Notes under the pieces: model-generated | Told to the model about the DNA's origin: nothing | The model's database searches: none | Seen by the model: the letters and a program-made list of their open reading frames with translations, nothing else | Part shown: positions 53,097-61,877 of the stretch, piece after piece | How the letters are laid out: each line of letters opens with the position of its first letter | How positions within the stretch are numbered: the first letter of the stretch is position 1 | Source of the DNA: Paracoccaceae bacterium | GTDB taxonomy: Bacteria; Pseudomonadota; Alphaproteobacteria; Rhodobacterales; Rhodobacteraceae | Length of the DNA stretch: 64,000 bases | Reading direction: 5' to 3' | NCBI GenBank assembly: GCA_027486345.1 | Contig: JAIXPH010000028.1 | Span: forward strand, 1 to 64,000 | Position numbers and translations under genes: made by a program

Positions 53097-54497
53097 ATGA
53101 CTGATCTTCCCCTTTCCGCCCCCGAGGCGGGCCGGATCAACCGGCTGTATTTCGCTGTCTGGCGCTGGCATTTCTACGCCGGGCTTTACGTCATCCCCTT
53201 CCTCTTGATGCTGGCGGTGACCGGGTTCTTCATGATGCTGCTGACCACCGTTGCCCCGGAATATGGTGACAGAATGGTCGTTCCCGCGGCCGATGTCGCC
53301 TTGCCCTTGGCCGACCAACAGGCCGCGGCGATGGCTGCCGTTCCGGGTGCGACTGGCATGGCCGAATACATCGCGCCCTACAGCGCGGCAAATCCCGCCC
53401 TGTTCAACGTGCAGGCCGTGGACAATGCAGTGATCGTCGCGCTCAACCCCTACACAGGTGAGGTATTGCGCCAGACCCCGGATGGCGGGACGTGGAACGT
53501 CTGGTTGGAAAAGATCCATGGCACGCTGCTGATCGGCGACCTTGGCGACCGGTTGGTCGAGATCGCCGCCTCGCTGGGGCTGCTTCTGGTGGCGACGGGC
53601 CTGTATCTCGTCTGGCCACGCGAGGCCGGAAGCCTGCGCGCGATGTTCGTGCCGCGTCTGGCGGCCAAAGGGCGGGCGTTGTGGAAATCGCTGCATCAGG
53701 TGGTGGGGACATGGATGTCGGTGATCCTCGTGCTGTTCCTGATTACGGGTCTGGCCTGGGCCGGGATCTGGGGAGAGCGTTTCGTGCAGGCGTGGAACAC
53801 CTTCCCGGCCGAGAAATACGGCGCGCCCCTGTCGGACAAGACCCATGCCAGCCTGAACGGCGCGGGCGAGAAAGAGGTTCCCTGGGGACTGGAACAGACA
53901 CCACTGCCCGCCTCAGGCTCCGCCGCCGGGATGGCGGTGCTGCCGCCCGGCACGGTGCTGGACCTGACGGCGATGGCCGGTCTGGCGCGCACGCTGGGTA
54001 TGGAAGGGCGGTTTCGTGTGAGTTTTCCGCAAGGCGAAACCGGGGTCTGGACCTTGGGTCAGAATTCCATGAGCTATGACAGCCCCGACCCGACCGCAGA
54101 CCGCACGGTGCATGTGGATCAGTACAGTGGCAAGGTGCTGGCCGATGTGCGCTATGCCGATTACGCGGTGGGGGCCAAGGCGATGGCCGTGGGCATCGCC
54201 CTGCATGAAGGCCAGATGGGCCTTTGGAATTTGCTGGTGAACGGGGTGTTCTGCCTTGGGGTGATCTTCACCTGTGTGTCGGGCGTGGTGCTGTGGTGGA
54301 AGCGCCGACCGGCTGGGGCATTCCGTCTGGCCGCGCCGCCGGTGCCCACCGGTGTGCCACTGGCGCGGGGCGTGGTGCTGATCGCGGTGGCGCTGTCGAT
54401 GCTTTTCCCGATGCTCGGGCTGACACTTCTGGCCGTTCTGGTGGTGGACCTGGTGCTTCTGTCGGCGGTGCCATCCTTGAAGCGGATTGTGGGCTGA
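53097..54497 (+). CDS. PepSY-associated membrane protein (iron-regulated membrane protein family)
   Basis: A 466-residue inner-membrane protein with four or five helices: FYAGLYVIPFLLMLAVTGFFMMLL near 25-50, a PepSY periplasmic region (AEYIAPYSAANPALFNVQAV... NPYTGEVLRQTPDGG), LHQVVGTWMSVILVLFLITGLAW near 200 and a C-terminal helix pair. Histidines in the helices could bind heme. There is no reductase domain, unlike the 27601 protein. Members are linked to siderophore or metal reduction; precise role unknown. Confidence 0.85.
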   Translation: MTDLPLSAPEAGRINRLYFAVWRWHFYAGLYVIPFLLMLAVTGFFMMLLTTVAPEYGDRMVVPAADVALPLADQQAAAMAAVPGATGMAEYIAPYSAANPALFNVQAVDNAVIVALNPYTGEVLRQTPDGGTWNVWLEKIHGTLLIGDLGDRLVEIAASLGLLLVATGLYLVWPREAGSLRAMFVPRLAAKGRALWKSLHQVVGTWMSVILVLFLITGLAWAGIWGERFVQAWNTFPAEKYGAPLSDKTHASLNGAGEKEVPWGLEQTPLPASGSAAGMAVLPPGTVLDLTAMAGLARTLGMEGRFRVSFPQGETGVWTLGQNSMSYDSPDPTADRTVHVDQYSGKVLADVRYADYAVGAKAMAVGIALHEGQMGLWNLLVNGVFCLGVIFTCVSGVVLWWKRRPAGAFRLAAPPVPTGVPLARGVVLIAVALSMLFPMLGLTLLAVLVVDLVLLSAVPSLKRIVG

Positions 54498-54519
54498 GGG
54501 GGCTGCCCCCTCACCCTGA

Positions 54520-54543
54520 CCCTCTCCCCCGTGGGGGAGAGGG
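54520..54543. terminator. Strong palindrome between convergent PepSY and uspA genes
   Basis: CCCTCTCCCCC-gt-GGGGGAGAGGG, an 11-bp perfect inverted repeat, lies between two converging genes. CCTCACCCTGACCCTCTCCCCC-type sequences recur in many high-GC genomes as dispersed palindromes, so it may be a repeat element as well as a terminator. Confidence 0.6.
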
Positions 54544-54570
54544 GAGGCCCTGTCCTGACAAGGCGGTCGG

Positions 54571-55416
54571 TCAATGCGCGAGGAAGACCGGCACCTCGGC
54601 CTGTTCCAGCATGTTGCGCGTGGCCCCGCCGAGGATCGCCTCGCGGAAGCGGGAATGGCCGTAGGCCCCCATCACCAACAGGTCGGCATCCAGATCGCGC
54701 ACCTGCCGGGCAAGGACGTCCGACACGCGGGGTAGCGATTTGGCCAGAACCGACACTTCGGCCTTCACCCCGTGGCGGACCAGCATCTGGCAGAGCAGCC
54801 CGCCGGGATCGGACCGTTCCGGCCCATGGGCGGGCGGATCGATCACGGTGATGATCACGGCATCGGCCTGTTTCAGCAGCGGCAAGGCGCGGCGCGTGGC
54901 TGTCATCGCCTCGGCGCTCTGGTTCCAGGCCAGAACGATGCGGCGCGGACGGTCGGCGTCGCCCACGCCCGCATCGGGCACCACGACCACCGGGGCACGG
55001 CCGTCAAACATCGCCGCTTCGATCACGGCCTCTGCCTCGGCGCCCTGACCCTTGGCATAGGGGCGGGGCAGCACCACCAGATCGGCAAAGCGCGCGCGTT
55101 GGGCCACAAGTTCGGTCACGCTGCCCAGTTGCGCGACGACCGCCTCTATCGACCAGCGAAGGCTGGGGAACTGTTCGGTCAGGGCGGCCTTGCAGGCGGT
55201 TTCCACGGCGCGCGCGTCCTGTTCGCTGCGGTCGAGCGCGGCTTGCAGGACGACGGCCCCGGTTCCCACGTAGGAATAGCCCAGTTGCGTGCGGTCCACC
55301 CCGAGCGCGAGGACGTCCAGATGGGCGTCATGGGCCAGCGCAAGGCGGCTGGCGGCGGTGATCGTGGCCTCGGCCTGCGCGGCATCGGTCACGACGGTAA
55401 GCAGGGTCTTGAACAT
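54571..55416 (-). CDS. uspA: Universal stress protein with two UspA domains
   Basis: A 281-residue tandem Usp protein: domain 1 begins FKTLLTVVTDAAQAEA, domain 2 begins RRIVLAWNQSAEAMTATRRALP and ends with the nucleotide-binding GAYGHSRFREAILGGATRNML (G-2x-G-9x-G-S/T pattern). The start at 55416 follows AAAGGA; the ORF-track start crosses the FNR box. An FNR box centred about 66 bases upstream suggests induction at low oxygen, as known for usp genes next to cco operons. Confidence 0.93.
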   Translation of the reverse strand: MFKTLLTVVTDAAQAEATITAASRLALAHDAHLDVLALGVDRTQLGYSYVGTGAVVLQAALDRSEQDARAVETACKAALTEQFPSLRWSIEAVVAQLGSVTELVAQRARFADLVVLPRPYAKGQGAEAEAVIEAAMFDGRAPVVVVPDAGVGDADRPRRIVLAWNQSAEAMTATRRALPLLKQADAVIITVIDPPAHGPERSDPGGLLCQMLVRHGVKAEVSVLAKSLPRVSDVLARQVRDLDADLLVMGAYGHSRFREAILGGATRNMLEQAEVPVFLAH

Positions 55417-55475
55417 GGCAGCGTCCTTTCGGCTGTGCATGCCCTGCATCATCCGCCCCTTCCGCGCGGGCTGCA

Positions 55476-55489
55476 TTGACCTCAATCAA
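55476..55489. promoter_or_regulatory. FNR/FnrL box serving uspA
   Basis: TTGAC-ctca-ATCAA. With a class II position (-41.5) transcription would start near 55441, giving a 25-base leader to uspA on the minus strand. Confidence 0.85.
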
Positions 55490-55530
55490 ACCGGGCCCCT
55501 CGTGGCGACTGCACGATCCCGTGACCGGTG

Positions 55531-55544
55531 TTGACATGGATCAA
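55531..55544. promoter_or_regulatory. FNR/FnrL box serving ccoNOQP
   Basis: TTGAC-atgg-ATCAA, centred 111 bases before the ccoN start. A class II activation position would give a leader of about 70 bases. Confidence 0.88.
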
Positions 55545-55648
55545 GGCGGCATCGCCGCCCGTGCCGCAAAAGCGGACCAGTCGCAAAGCGCCCGCAGTCC
55601 CCGCGATTCCCGGGGGCCGCAGGACAAGAGACGAAGGGACATAAGACG

Positions 55649-57250
55649 ATGTGGGATTACGTGAAACTGGTTGTGCTGGGAGTGGTCGCCCTCTTTGGCG
55701 CCATCGCAGCCAACTACGCGCACGATTTGGCCTATCAGGTCAACGCGCTCGTGGTGATGCTGGCCGCCGGTGTGACGTTCCTCTGGACCATCCGCACGAT
55801 GGGAGAGCCGAGGACCGTCAACGCCAATGAATACATGGATGGCGTCGTGCGCGCCGGGGTGATCGCAACCTCTTTCTGGGGTGTTGTCGGGTTCCTCGTC
55901 GGCGTGGTGATCGCCTTCCAGCTTGCCTTTCCGGCGCTCAATCTGGGCAATGTGACCGAAGGCGTGCTGAACTTCGGGCGGCTGCGGCCCCTGCACACAA
56001 GTGCGGTGATCTTCGCCTTTGGCGGCAACGCGCTGATCATGAGCGCCTTCTACATCGTCCAGCGCACCTGCGCGACGCGGCTGTGGGGCGGCAATTTGGC
56101 GTGGTTCGTGTTCTGGGGCTGGCAGGTGATGATCGTGCTGGCTGCGACCTCCTATGTTCTGGGGGGCACGCAGGGCAAGGAATACGCCGAGACGGTGTGG
56201 TACATCGACTGGTGGATCGCCATCGTCTGGGTCGCCTTCCTGTTCGTGTTCATGGGCACGCTGATCAAGCGCAAGGAGCCCCACATCTACGTGGCGAACT
56301 GGTTCCTGCTGTCGATGATCCTGACCGTGGCGATGCTGCACATCGGCAACAACCTGCAAATCCCGGTGTCGATCTGGGGCTCGCTGTCGGTGCCGCTGTT
56401 TTCGGGCGTGCAGGATGCCATGGTGCAATGGTGGTATGGCCACAACGCCGTGGGCTTCTTCCTGACCGCCGGTTTCCTTGGCATGATGTATTATTTCGTG
56501 CCCAAGCAGGCCGAGCGTCCGGTCTACAGCTACAAGCTGTCGATCATCCACTTCTGGGCGCTGATCTTCCTTTATATCTGGGCCGGTCCGCACCACCTGC
56601 ATTACACCGCGCTGCCGGATTGGGCCGCGACGCTGGGCATGGTGTTTTCGGTGATGCTGTGGATGCCGTCCTGGGGTGGCATGATCAACGGGCTGATGAC
56701 GCTGTCGGGCGCCTGGGACAAGCTGCGCACCGATCCGATCATCCGCATGATGGTGGTGTCGATCGGCTTTTACGGCATGTCCACCTTTGAAGGTCCGATG
56801 ATGTCGATCAAGGCGGTCAACAGCCTGTCGCATTACACCGACTGGACCATCGGCCACGTGCACTCGGGTGCCCTTGGCTGGAACGGGATGATCACCTTTG
56901 GCGCGCTCTACTTCCTGACGCCGCGGCTGTGGAACCGCGATGGCCTCTATTCGCTGCGTCTGGTAAGCTGGCACTTCTGGCTCGCGACCATCGGGATCGT
57001 GCTCTACGCCTCGGCGATGTGGGTGACGGGGATCATGGAGGGCCTGATGTGGCGCGAAGTGGATGCCAACGGCTTCCTCGTGAACGCCTTTGCCGACACG
57101 GTGGCCGCGAAATACCCGATGTATGTGGTGCGCGGATTGGGTGGGGTGATGTTCCTCGCCGGGTCGCTCATCATGGTCTACAACCTTTGGATGACCGTCC
57201 GCGCCCAGCCTGAAAAGGCCGGGGCCGGTGCGGCTGTCCCTGCTGAATGA
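55649..57250 (+). CDS. ccoN: Cytochrome cbb3 oxidase subunit I
   Basis: A 533-residue catalytic subunit with about 12 helices, carrying low-spin heme b, heme b3 and CuB, and reducing oxygen with high affinity. Conserved segments include [16 protein letters not shown] (heme ligand region), [16 protein letters not shown] (CuB and cross-linked Tyr/His region), [16 protein letters not shown] and [14 protein letters not shown] (heme b3 and heme b ligands). First gene of ccoNOQP, behind an FNR box. Confidence 0.97.
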   Translation: MWDYVKLVVLGVVALFGAIAANYAHDLAYQVNALVVMLAAGVTFLWTIRTMGEPRTVNANEYMDGVVRAGVIATSFWGVVGFLVGVVIAFQLAFPALNLGNVTEGVLNFGRLRPLHTSAVIFAFGGNALIMSAFYIVQRTCATRLWGGNLAWFVFWGWQVMIVLAATSYVLGGTQGKEYAETVWYIDWWIAIVWVAFLFVFMGTLIKRKEPHIYVANWFLLSMILTVAMLHIGNNLQIPVSIWGSLSVPLFSGVQDAMVQWWYGHNAVGFFLTAGFLGMMYYFVPKQAERPVYSYKLSIIHFWALIFLYIWAGPHHLHYTALPDWAATLGMVFSVMLWMPSWGGMINGLMTLSGAWDKLRTDPIIRMMVVSIGFYGMSTFEGPMMSIKAVNSLSHYTDWTIGHVHSGALGWNGMITFGALYFLTPRLWNRDGLYSLRLVSWHFWLATIGIVLYASAMWVTGIMEGLMWREVDANGFLVNAFADTVAAKYPMYVVRGLGGVMFLAGSLIMVYNLWMTVRAQPEKAGAGAAVPAE

Positions 57251-57265
57251 TCGGAGGCGGGGAAA

Positions 57266-57991
57266 ATGGCTTTTCTTGACAAGCACAAGGCAATCGAAAC
57301 CCACGCGACCTTGCTGATGGTCCTGTCGCTTCTGGTGGTGACCATCGGCGGGATCGTCCAGATCGTGCCGCTGTTCTATCTGGAGAACACGATCGAGAAC
57401 GTCGAAGGCGTGCGCCCCTATACACCCTTGGAGTTGGCGGGGCGCGACATCTACATCCGCGAGGGCTGCTACGTCTGCCACAGCCAGATGATCCGCCCCA
57501 TGCGGGACGAGGTCGAACGCTACGGCCATTACTCCTTGGCCGCGGAGTCGAAGTATGACCACCCGTTCCAATGGGGGTCCAAGCGCACCGGGCCGGATCT
57601 GGCGCGGGTGGGCGGCAAGTATTCCGACGCGTGGCATGTGGATCACCTGATGAACCCGCAGGCTGTCGTGCCGGAATCGGTGATGCCGAAGTACGACTTC
57701 CTGATGAACAACGTGATCGACGCCAAGTATATCGGCGATGAGATGGCGACGCATCGGATGGTCGGCGTTCCCTACACGGACGACATGATGGCCAATGCGG
57801 CGGCCGATTTTGCCGCGCAGGCCGATCCGAACAGCGACTATGCCGGTCTGCAAGAGCGCTATTCCAAGACCAACGTCTCCAACTTCGACGGTCAGGCCGA
57901 ATTGACCGAGATGGATGCGCTGGTGGCCTATCTGCAAGTCCTTGGCACGATGGTCGATTTCTCGACCTTCACGCCGGACGCGAGCCGGTAA
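57266..57991 (+). CDS. ccoO: Cytochrome cbb3 oxidase subunit II (monoheme cytochrome c)
   Basis: A 241-residue membrane-anchored cytochrome c. One N-terminal helix ([24 protein letters not shown]), heme site GCYVCHSQM near residue 67 and a methionine ligand later in the VMPKYDFLM region. It passes electrons from CcoP to CcoN. GGAGG lies 8 bases before the ATG. Confidence 0.97.
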   Translation: MAFLDKHKAIETHATLLMVLSLLVVTIGGIVQIVPLFYLENTIENVEGVRPYTPLELAGRDIYIREGCYVCHSQMIRPMRDEVERYGHYSLAAESKYDHPFQWGSKRTGPDLARVGGKYSDAWHVDHLMNPQAVVPESVMPKYDFLMNNVIDAKYIGDEMATHRMVGVPYTDDMMANAAADFAAQADPNSDYAGLQERYSKTNVSNFDGQAELTEMDALVAYLQVLGTMVDFSTFTPDASR

Positions 57992-58003
57992 GGGGGCAGG
58001 ATC

Positions 58004-58186
58004 ATGGAAACCTATACCCTGCTCCGCCACTTCGCCGACAGTTGGGCGCTTGTCCTGCTCACGGCAGTGTTTCTGGGGGTGATCGTCTGGGCCCTGCGCC
58101 CCGGCAGCCGCCCCCTGCATGACGAGGCCGCGCGGTCGATCTTCCGCGACGACACCAAACCGGCAGCCAGCCAGAAGGAGGCCTGA
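58004..58186 (+). CDS. ccoQ: Cytochrome cbb3 oxidase subunit CcoQ
   Basis: A 60-residue single-helix protein (WALVLLTAVFLGVIVWALRPG followed by a polar tail). It stabilises the cbb3 complex and in Rhodobacter also affects oxygen signalling to Prr. Position between ccoO and ccoP is diagnostic. Confidence 0.93.
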   Translation: METYTLLRHFADSWALVLLTAVFLGVIVWALRPGSRPLHDEAARSIFRDDTKPAASQKEA

Positions 58187-58189
58187 GCC

Positions 58190-59071
58190 ATGTGCGCCAA
58201 GAAAGTGACCAAGGCCGCGCCCGGTCAGGTCAGCACGACCGGCCATGAATGGGACGGCATCGAAGAGTTGAACAACCCCCTGCCGCGTTGGTGGGTCTGG
58301 GTGTTCTACGCCACCATCGTCTGGGCCATCGGCTATACCATCGCCTATCCGGCATGGCCGCTGATCAAGGGGGCGACGCCCGGGCTTCTGGGATCATCGA
58401 CCCGTGCGGATGTGCAGGCCGAGATCGACAGCTTCGACGCCAAGAACGCCGACATCAAGGCCAAGCTGGTGGCGGCACCGCTGGATGCGATCACCACGAC
58501 GCCGGAACTGATGGCCTATGCCGAACCGGCCGGAGCCGCAGTGTTCCGCACCAATTGCGCGCAGTGCCATGGCGCGGGGGCGGCGGGTGTGGTCGGCAAG
58601 GGCTATCCGAACCTTCTGGACAATGACTGGCTGTGGGGCGGCACCATCGACGACATCCACACCACCATCACACATGGCATCCGCAACACTACCGATCCGG
58701 ACGCCCGCTATTCCGAGATGCCGAAATTCGGCGTGGACGGGTTGCTGGAACCGGCGCAGATCGAAGCGGTGGTGGAACATGTGCTGGCCATCTCGGGCCA
58801 GGACCATGACGCGGCGCTGGCGACCGAAGGCGCGACGGTGTTCGCCGAAAACTGCGTCGCCTGCCATGGCGAGGCCGGGCAGGGCGACCGCACCCAAGGG
58901 GCGCCGACGCTGACGGATGCGATCTGGCTCTATGGTGGGGATCGTGCCGCGATCAAGACCACGGTCACTTACGCCCGCTTCGGCGTGATGCCGCCTTGGA
59001 CGGGCCGACTGACCGAGGACGAAATCCGCTCGGTCGCCGCCTATGTCCATTCGCGCGGCGGCGGCGAGTGA
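58190..59071 (+). CDS. ccoP: Cytochrome cbb3 oxidase subunit III (diheme cytochrome c)
   Basis: A 293-residue protein with N-terminal membrane helix ([24 protein letters not shown]), then two cytochrome c domains with heme motifs CAQCHG and CVACHG and methionine ligands in YSEMPKFG and GVMPPW. It accepts electrons from soluble or anchored cytochromes such as the 42594 protein. AAGGAGG lies 8 bases upstream. Confidence 0.97.
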   Translation: MCAKKVTKAAPGQVSTTGHEWDGIEELNNPLPRWWVWVFYATIVWAIGYTIAYPAWPLIKGATPGLLGSSTRADVQAEIDSFDAKNADIKAKLVAAPLDAITTTPELMAYAEPAGAAVFRTNCAQCHGAGAAGVVGKGYPNLLDNDWLWGGTIDDIHTTITHGIRNTTDPDARYSEMPKFGVDGLLEPAQIEAVVEHVLAISGQDHDAALATEGATVFAENCVACHGEAGQGDRTQGAPTLTDAIWLYGGDRAAIKTTVTYARFGVMPPWTGRLTEDEIRSVAAYVHSRGGGE

Positions 59072-59170
59072 TCCCGGTGTTCCCGGTCGGGTCCGCCTGA
59101 CCGGGTTCGGTGCCGGCGCCCCACCTGTTCGCGCGTTTCCTGGGGGTGCCGGCACTTTCCTTAACGGCTT

Positions 59171-59191
59171 GGGGGGCGTTCGCCCCCCTTT
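59171..59191 (+). terminator. Rho-independent terminator after ccoP
   Basis: GGGGGGC-gttc-GCCCCCC followed by TTT ends the ccoNOQP unit about 100 bases past the ccoP stop. Confidence 0.85.
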
Positions 59192-59221
59192 CCATTTCCG
59201 TCCGGCGCTTGACCCCGGCGC

Positions 59222-59256
59222 TTGAAAGTCAGCCTAAAATTAGCTAAGTTGACTAA
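59222..59256 (+). promoter_or_regulatory. Promoter/operator of the toxin-antitoxin pair
   Basis: TTGAAA (59222), 17 bases and TAAGTT (59245) form a possible promoter. TTAGCTAA (59240-59247) and TTGACTAA (59249-59256) form a near direct repeat over the -10, and TTAGCTAA is itself palindromic, as expected for antitoxin autoregulation. The tract is markedly AT-rich compared with its surroundings. Confidence 0.45.
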
Positions 59257-59270
59257 CCTGTGAGGCTGCC

Positions 59271-59501
59271 ATGCAATACACCGTCCACACCGCTAAAACC
59301 CAATTGTCCAAACTGATAGAGGCCGCTTTGGCGGGCGAAGAGGTGGTGATCGCGCGCGGCTCTCGCCCGGCAGTGCGTCTGGTGCCCATCGCGCAATCGG
59401 GCTTCCGACTGGGACTGCTGGCGGGTCAGGTGGGAACGCCGCCTGATTTCCTTGCCCCCTTGTCGGAACAGGAACTGGAGGATTGGGAAGGACGGGAATG
59501 A
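59271..59501 (+). CDS. Phd/YefM-family antitoxin
   Basis: A 76-residue antitoxin. The N-terminal part YTVHTAKTQLSKLIEAALAGEEVVIARGSRPAVRLVP is the Phd/YefM DNA-binding fold; the C-terminal acidic tail (SEQELEDWEGRE) should wrap around and block the toxin. GAGG precedes the ATG. It overlaps the toxin start by four bases. It neutralises the PIN toxin and represses its own promoter. Confidence 0.92.
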   Translation: MQYTVHTAKTQLSKLIEAALAGEEVVIARGSRPAVRLVPIAQSGFRLGLLAGQVGTPPDFLAPLSEQELEDWEGRE

Positions 59502-59887
59502 CCACCCTTCTTCTCGATACGCACGCCTGGGTTTGGTCCCTGACCGCGCCAGAGTTGCTGTCCGCCCCTGCGCGTCGGGCGATTGGCTCAGTGGATGCGG
59601 TGATGGTCAGCCCGATCAGCTTTTTCGAGATTGGCCAGAAGGTACGCTTGGGCAAGTGGCCCGAGATGGAACCGCATGCGGCAAAGTTGCCCGACCTGCT
59701 TGCGGAACAGGGCGGTGTCGTGGCTCCCTTCACCCCGGCCATCGCGCTTCATGCCAGTTTGCGGACTTGGGCGCATCGCGATCCGTTCGACCGAATTCTC
59801 GCTTCGACCGCGGAACTGTCCGCCCTGACGCTTGTGACCCGCGATCCGATCTTTGTCGAGGTTCCGGAACTCCGCCGCCTTTGGTGA
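59498..59887 (+). CDS. VapC-type PIN-domain toxin
   Basis: A 129-residue PIN-domain ribonuclease. Acidic active-site residues are D7 in LLLDTHAWVW, E44 in SFFEIG, D95/D98 in HRDPFDR and an aspartate in TRDPIF. The ATG at 59498 overlaps the antitoxin stop (ATGA); the ORF-track start is 5 codons earlier. The LLLDTHAWVW type pairs with Phd-like antitoxins. The pair is inserted between ccoNOQP and ccoGHI, in the same direction. Confidence 0.93.
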   Translation: MTTLLLDTHAWVWSLTAPELLSAPARRAIGSVDAVMVSPISFFEIGQKVRLGKWPEMEPHAAKLPDLLAEQGGVVAPFTPAIALHASLRTWAHRDPFDRILASTAELSALTLVTRDPIFVEVPELRRLW

Positions 59888-59921
59888 CCCCCTGCGACAA
59901 AGCTGCATCGCGGATGATGGT

Positions 59922-59935
59922 TTGACATGCATCAA
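59922..59935. promoter_or_regulatory. FNR/FnrL box upstream of ccoG
   Basis: TTGAC-atgc-ATCAA, centred 72 bases before the ccoG start. Class II activation predicts a start near 59970, with CATACC at a suitable -10 position. Confidence 0.88.
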
Positions 59936-60000
59936 GGTGCGCGTCGCCGCATCGCCGCATACCGGGGTCAGAATTCAAAGCCAGAGACTCGGAGATTTCC

Positions 60001-61419
60001 GTGAGCAGCCCCGATACCCAACCGCCCAGCCTCTATGCCAAGCGCGAACCGATCTTTCCGCGCCGCGTGAAGGGCACCTTCCGCACGCTGAAATGGTGGA
60101 TCATGGCGGTGACGCTGGGCATCTACTACGTCACGCCGTGGATCAGGTGGGACCGGGGGCCGAACCTGCCGGATCAGGCCGTGCTGGTGGACCTTGCCAA
60201 CCGGCGCTTCTTTTTCTTCATGATCGAAATCTGGCCGCATGAATTCTATTTCGTGGCCGGGCTCTTGATCATGGCGGGGTTGGGGCTGTTCCTCTTCACC
60301 TCGGCCGCCGGGCGGGTCTGGTGCGGCTATGCCTGTCCGCAGACGGTCTGGACCGACCTTTACATCCTTGTGGAGCGTTGGGTCGAAGGCGACCGCAACG
60401 CCCGCATCCGCCTGCACCGGCAGGGTTGGGATGCCGAGAAAATCCGCAAGAACCTGACCAAATGGGCGATCTGGCTGTTGATCGGTTTGGCGACGGGCGG
60501 GGCGTGGATCTTCTACTTCACCGATGCGCCGACCCTGATGCGCGATCTGGTCACCCTAAACGCCCATCCCGTCGCTTACACCACGATGTTCATCCTGACC
60601 GCGACGACCTTTGCCTTTGGCGGTTTCGCGCGCGAGCAAATCTGCATCTACGCCTGCCCCTGGCCCCGGATTCAGGCCGCGATGATGGATGAGGATACCC
60701 TGACCATCGGCTATCGCGACTGGCGGGGCGAGCCGCGCGGCAAGCAGAACGTCGAGGGCAACGGCGATTGCATCGACTGCATGGCCTGTGTGAACGTCTG
60801 CCCGATGGGCATCGACATCCGCGATGGCCAGCAGATGGCCTGCATCACCTGCGGCCTGTGCATCGATGCCTGCAACGACATGATGGACAAGATCGGCAAG
60901 CCGCGCGACCTGATCGGCTATCTGGCGCTGACGGATGAAACCCGCGAACGGGCGGGCGCTTCGGCCAAATCGGTCTGGAGCCATGTCTTCCGCCCGCGCA
61001 CCATCCTTTACACCGTGCTTTGGGCGGGTGTCGGGATTGGGCTGGTGGTGGCGCTATTCCTGCGCTCTCCCATCGACATCAGCGTGACGCCGCAGCGCAA
61101 CCCGCTTTACGTCACGCTCAAGGATGGCACGATCCGCAACACCTATGACCTGCGCCTGCGCAACAAATCCGGGCAGGATGAGACCTATGTGATCACCCTG
61201 ACCTCTGAGGGCCGCTTTACCCTGCACCTTGAAGGTGCGACGGACACCCAAGTGACCGTCCCCGCCAATGAGACCTTGCAACAGCGCGTCTATATCGAGG
61301 CCGCGCCGGACAGTGAGGCCGCGCAAGAGGACAAGACCGACCTGCGGCTGTGGGTGTCCCGCGTGGGCGGAACGGAACGGGTCTCTCATGATACCGTCTT
61401 CAACGGAAAGGAGGACTGA
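60001..61419 (+). CDS. ccoG: cbb3 oxidase maturation protein CcoG (FixG-like copper reductase)
   Basis: A 472-residue membrane protein with helices in the first half and a C-terminal Ig-like domain (FixG_C). Iron-sulfur motifs are CIDCMACVNVCPMGID and CITCGLCIDAC, with extra cysteines in CGYACPQTVW and CIYACPW. It reduces Cu(II) to Cu(I) for delivery to the CuB site. It starts with GTG at 60001 behind GGAG. An FNR box lies upstream. Confidence 0.95.
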   Translation: MSSPDTQPPSLYAKREPIFPRRVKGTFRTLKWWIMAVTLGIYYVTPWIRWDRGPNLPDQAVLVDLANRRFFFFMIEIWPHEFYFVAGLLIMAGLGLFLFTSAAGRVWCGYACPQTVWTDLYILVERWVEGDRNARIRLHRQGWDAEKIRKNLTKWAIWLLIGLATGGAWIFYFTDAPTLMRDLVTLNAHPVAYTTMFILTATTFAFGGFAREQICIYACPWPRIQAAMMDEDTLTIGYRDWRGEPRGKQNVEGNGDCIDCMACVNVCPMGIDIRDGQQMACITCGLCIDACNDMMDKIGKPRDLIGYLALTDETRERAGASAKSVWSHVFRPRTILYTVLWAGVGIGLVVALFLRSPIDISVTPQRNPLYVTLKDGTIRNTYDLRLRNKSGQDETYVITLTSEGRFTLHLEGATDTQVTVPANETLQQRVYIEAAPDSEAAQEDKTDLRLWVSRVGGTERVSHDTVFNGKED

Positions 61420-61420
61420 G

Positions 61421-61873
61421 ATGGCCGAAATCACCGGACGTCAGGTTTTTGCCGTCACCGCCGGGGCCTTCGGCCTCATCATCGCGGTCAATCTGGTGAT
61501 GGCCTACAAGGCGATCAGCACCTTTCCGGGCATCGAGGTCGCGAATGGCTATGTTGCCAGTCAGGATTTCGACGCGCGCAAACAGGCGCAACTGGCCTTG
61601 GGGTGGCGACTGACCCACACCTATCACCCGGGCCATCTGGTTCTGGATTTCACCGACCGCGATGGCCTGCCTGCCGTGCTGTCCGATCTTGACGTTCTGG
61701 TGGGGCGCGCGACAGAGGCGAAGGATGATTTCACGCCGGTCTTCAACCGGATGTCGGGCGCGTTTGTGGCCGATGTGACCTTGCCGCGCGGCAAGTGGAT
61801 CGTCGTCGTCAATGCCAAGGCCCCGGATGGCACGCTGTTCAACCAGCGGCTTGATCTCTTGGTGCAGGAGTAG
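61421..61873 (+). CDS. ccoH: cbb3 oxidase assembly protein CcoH (FixH)
   Basis: A 150-residue protein with one N-terminal helix (QVFAVTAGAFGLIIAVNLVMAY) and a periplasmic FixH domain (YHPGHLVLDFTDRDG... LPRGKWIVVVNA). It is needed for stable assembly of cbb3. AAGGAGG lies 6-7 bases upstream of the ATG at 61421, one base after the ccoG stop; the ORF-track start is inside ccoG. Confidence 0.93.
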   Translation: MAEITGRQVFAVTAGAFGLIIAVNLVMAYKAISTFPGIEVANGYVASQDFDARKQAQLALGWRLTHTYHPGHLVLDFTDRDGLPAVLSDLDVLVGRATEAKDDFTPVFNRMSGAFVADVTLPRGKWIVVVNAKAPDGTLFNQRLDLLVQE

Positions 61874-61877
61874 CGCC

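Noticed and set aside
55541-58246. 901-residue minus-strand ORF opposite ccoN, ccoO and ccoQ
   Set aside because: It is the antisense shadow of three certain genes; His/Arg/Gly-rich composition without family features is typical of third-position GC bias.
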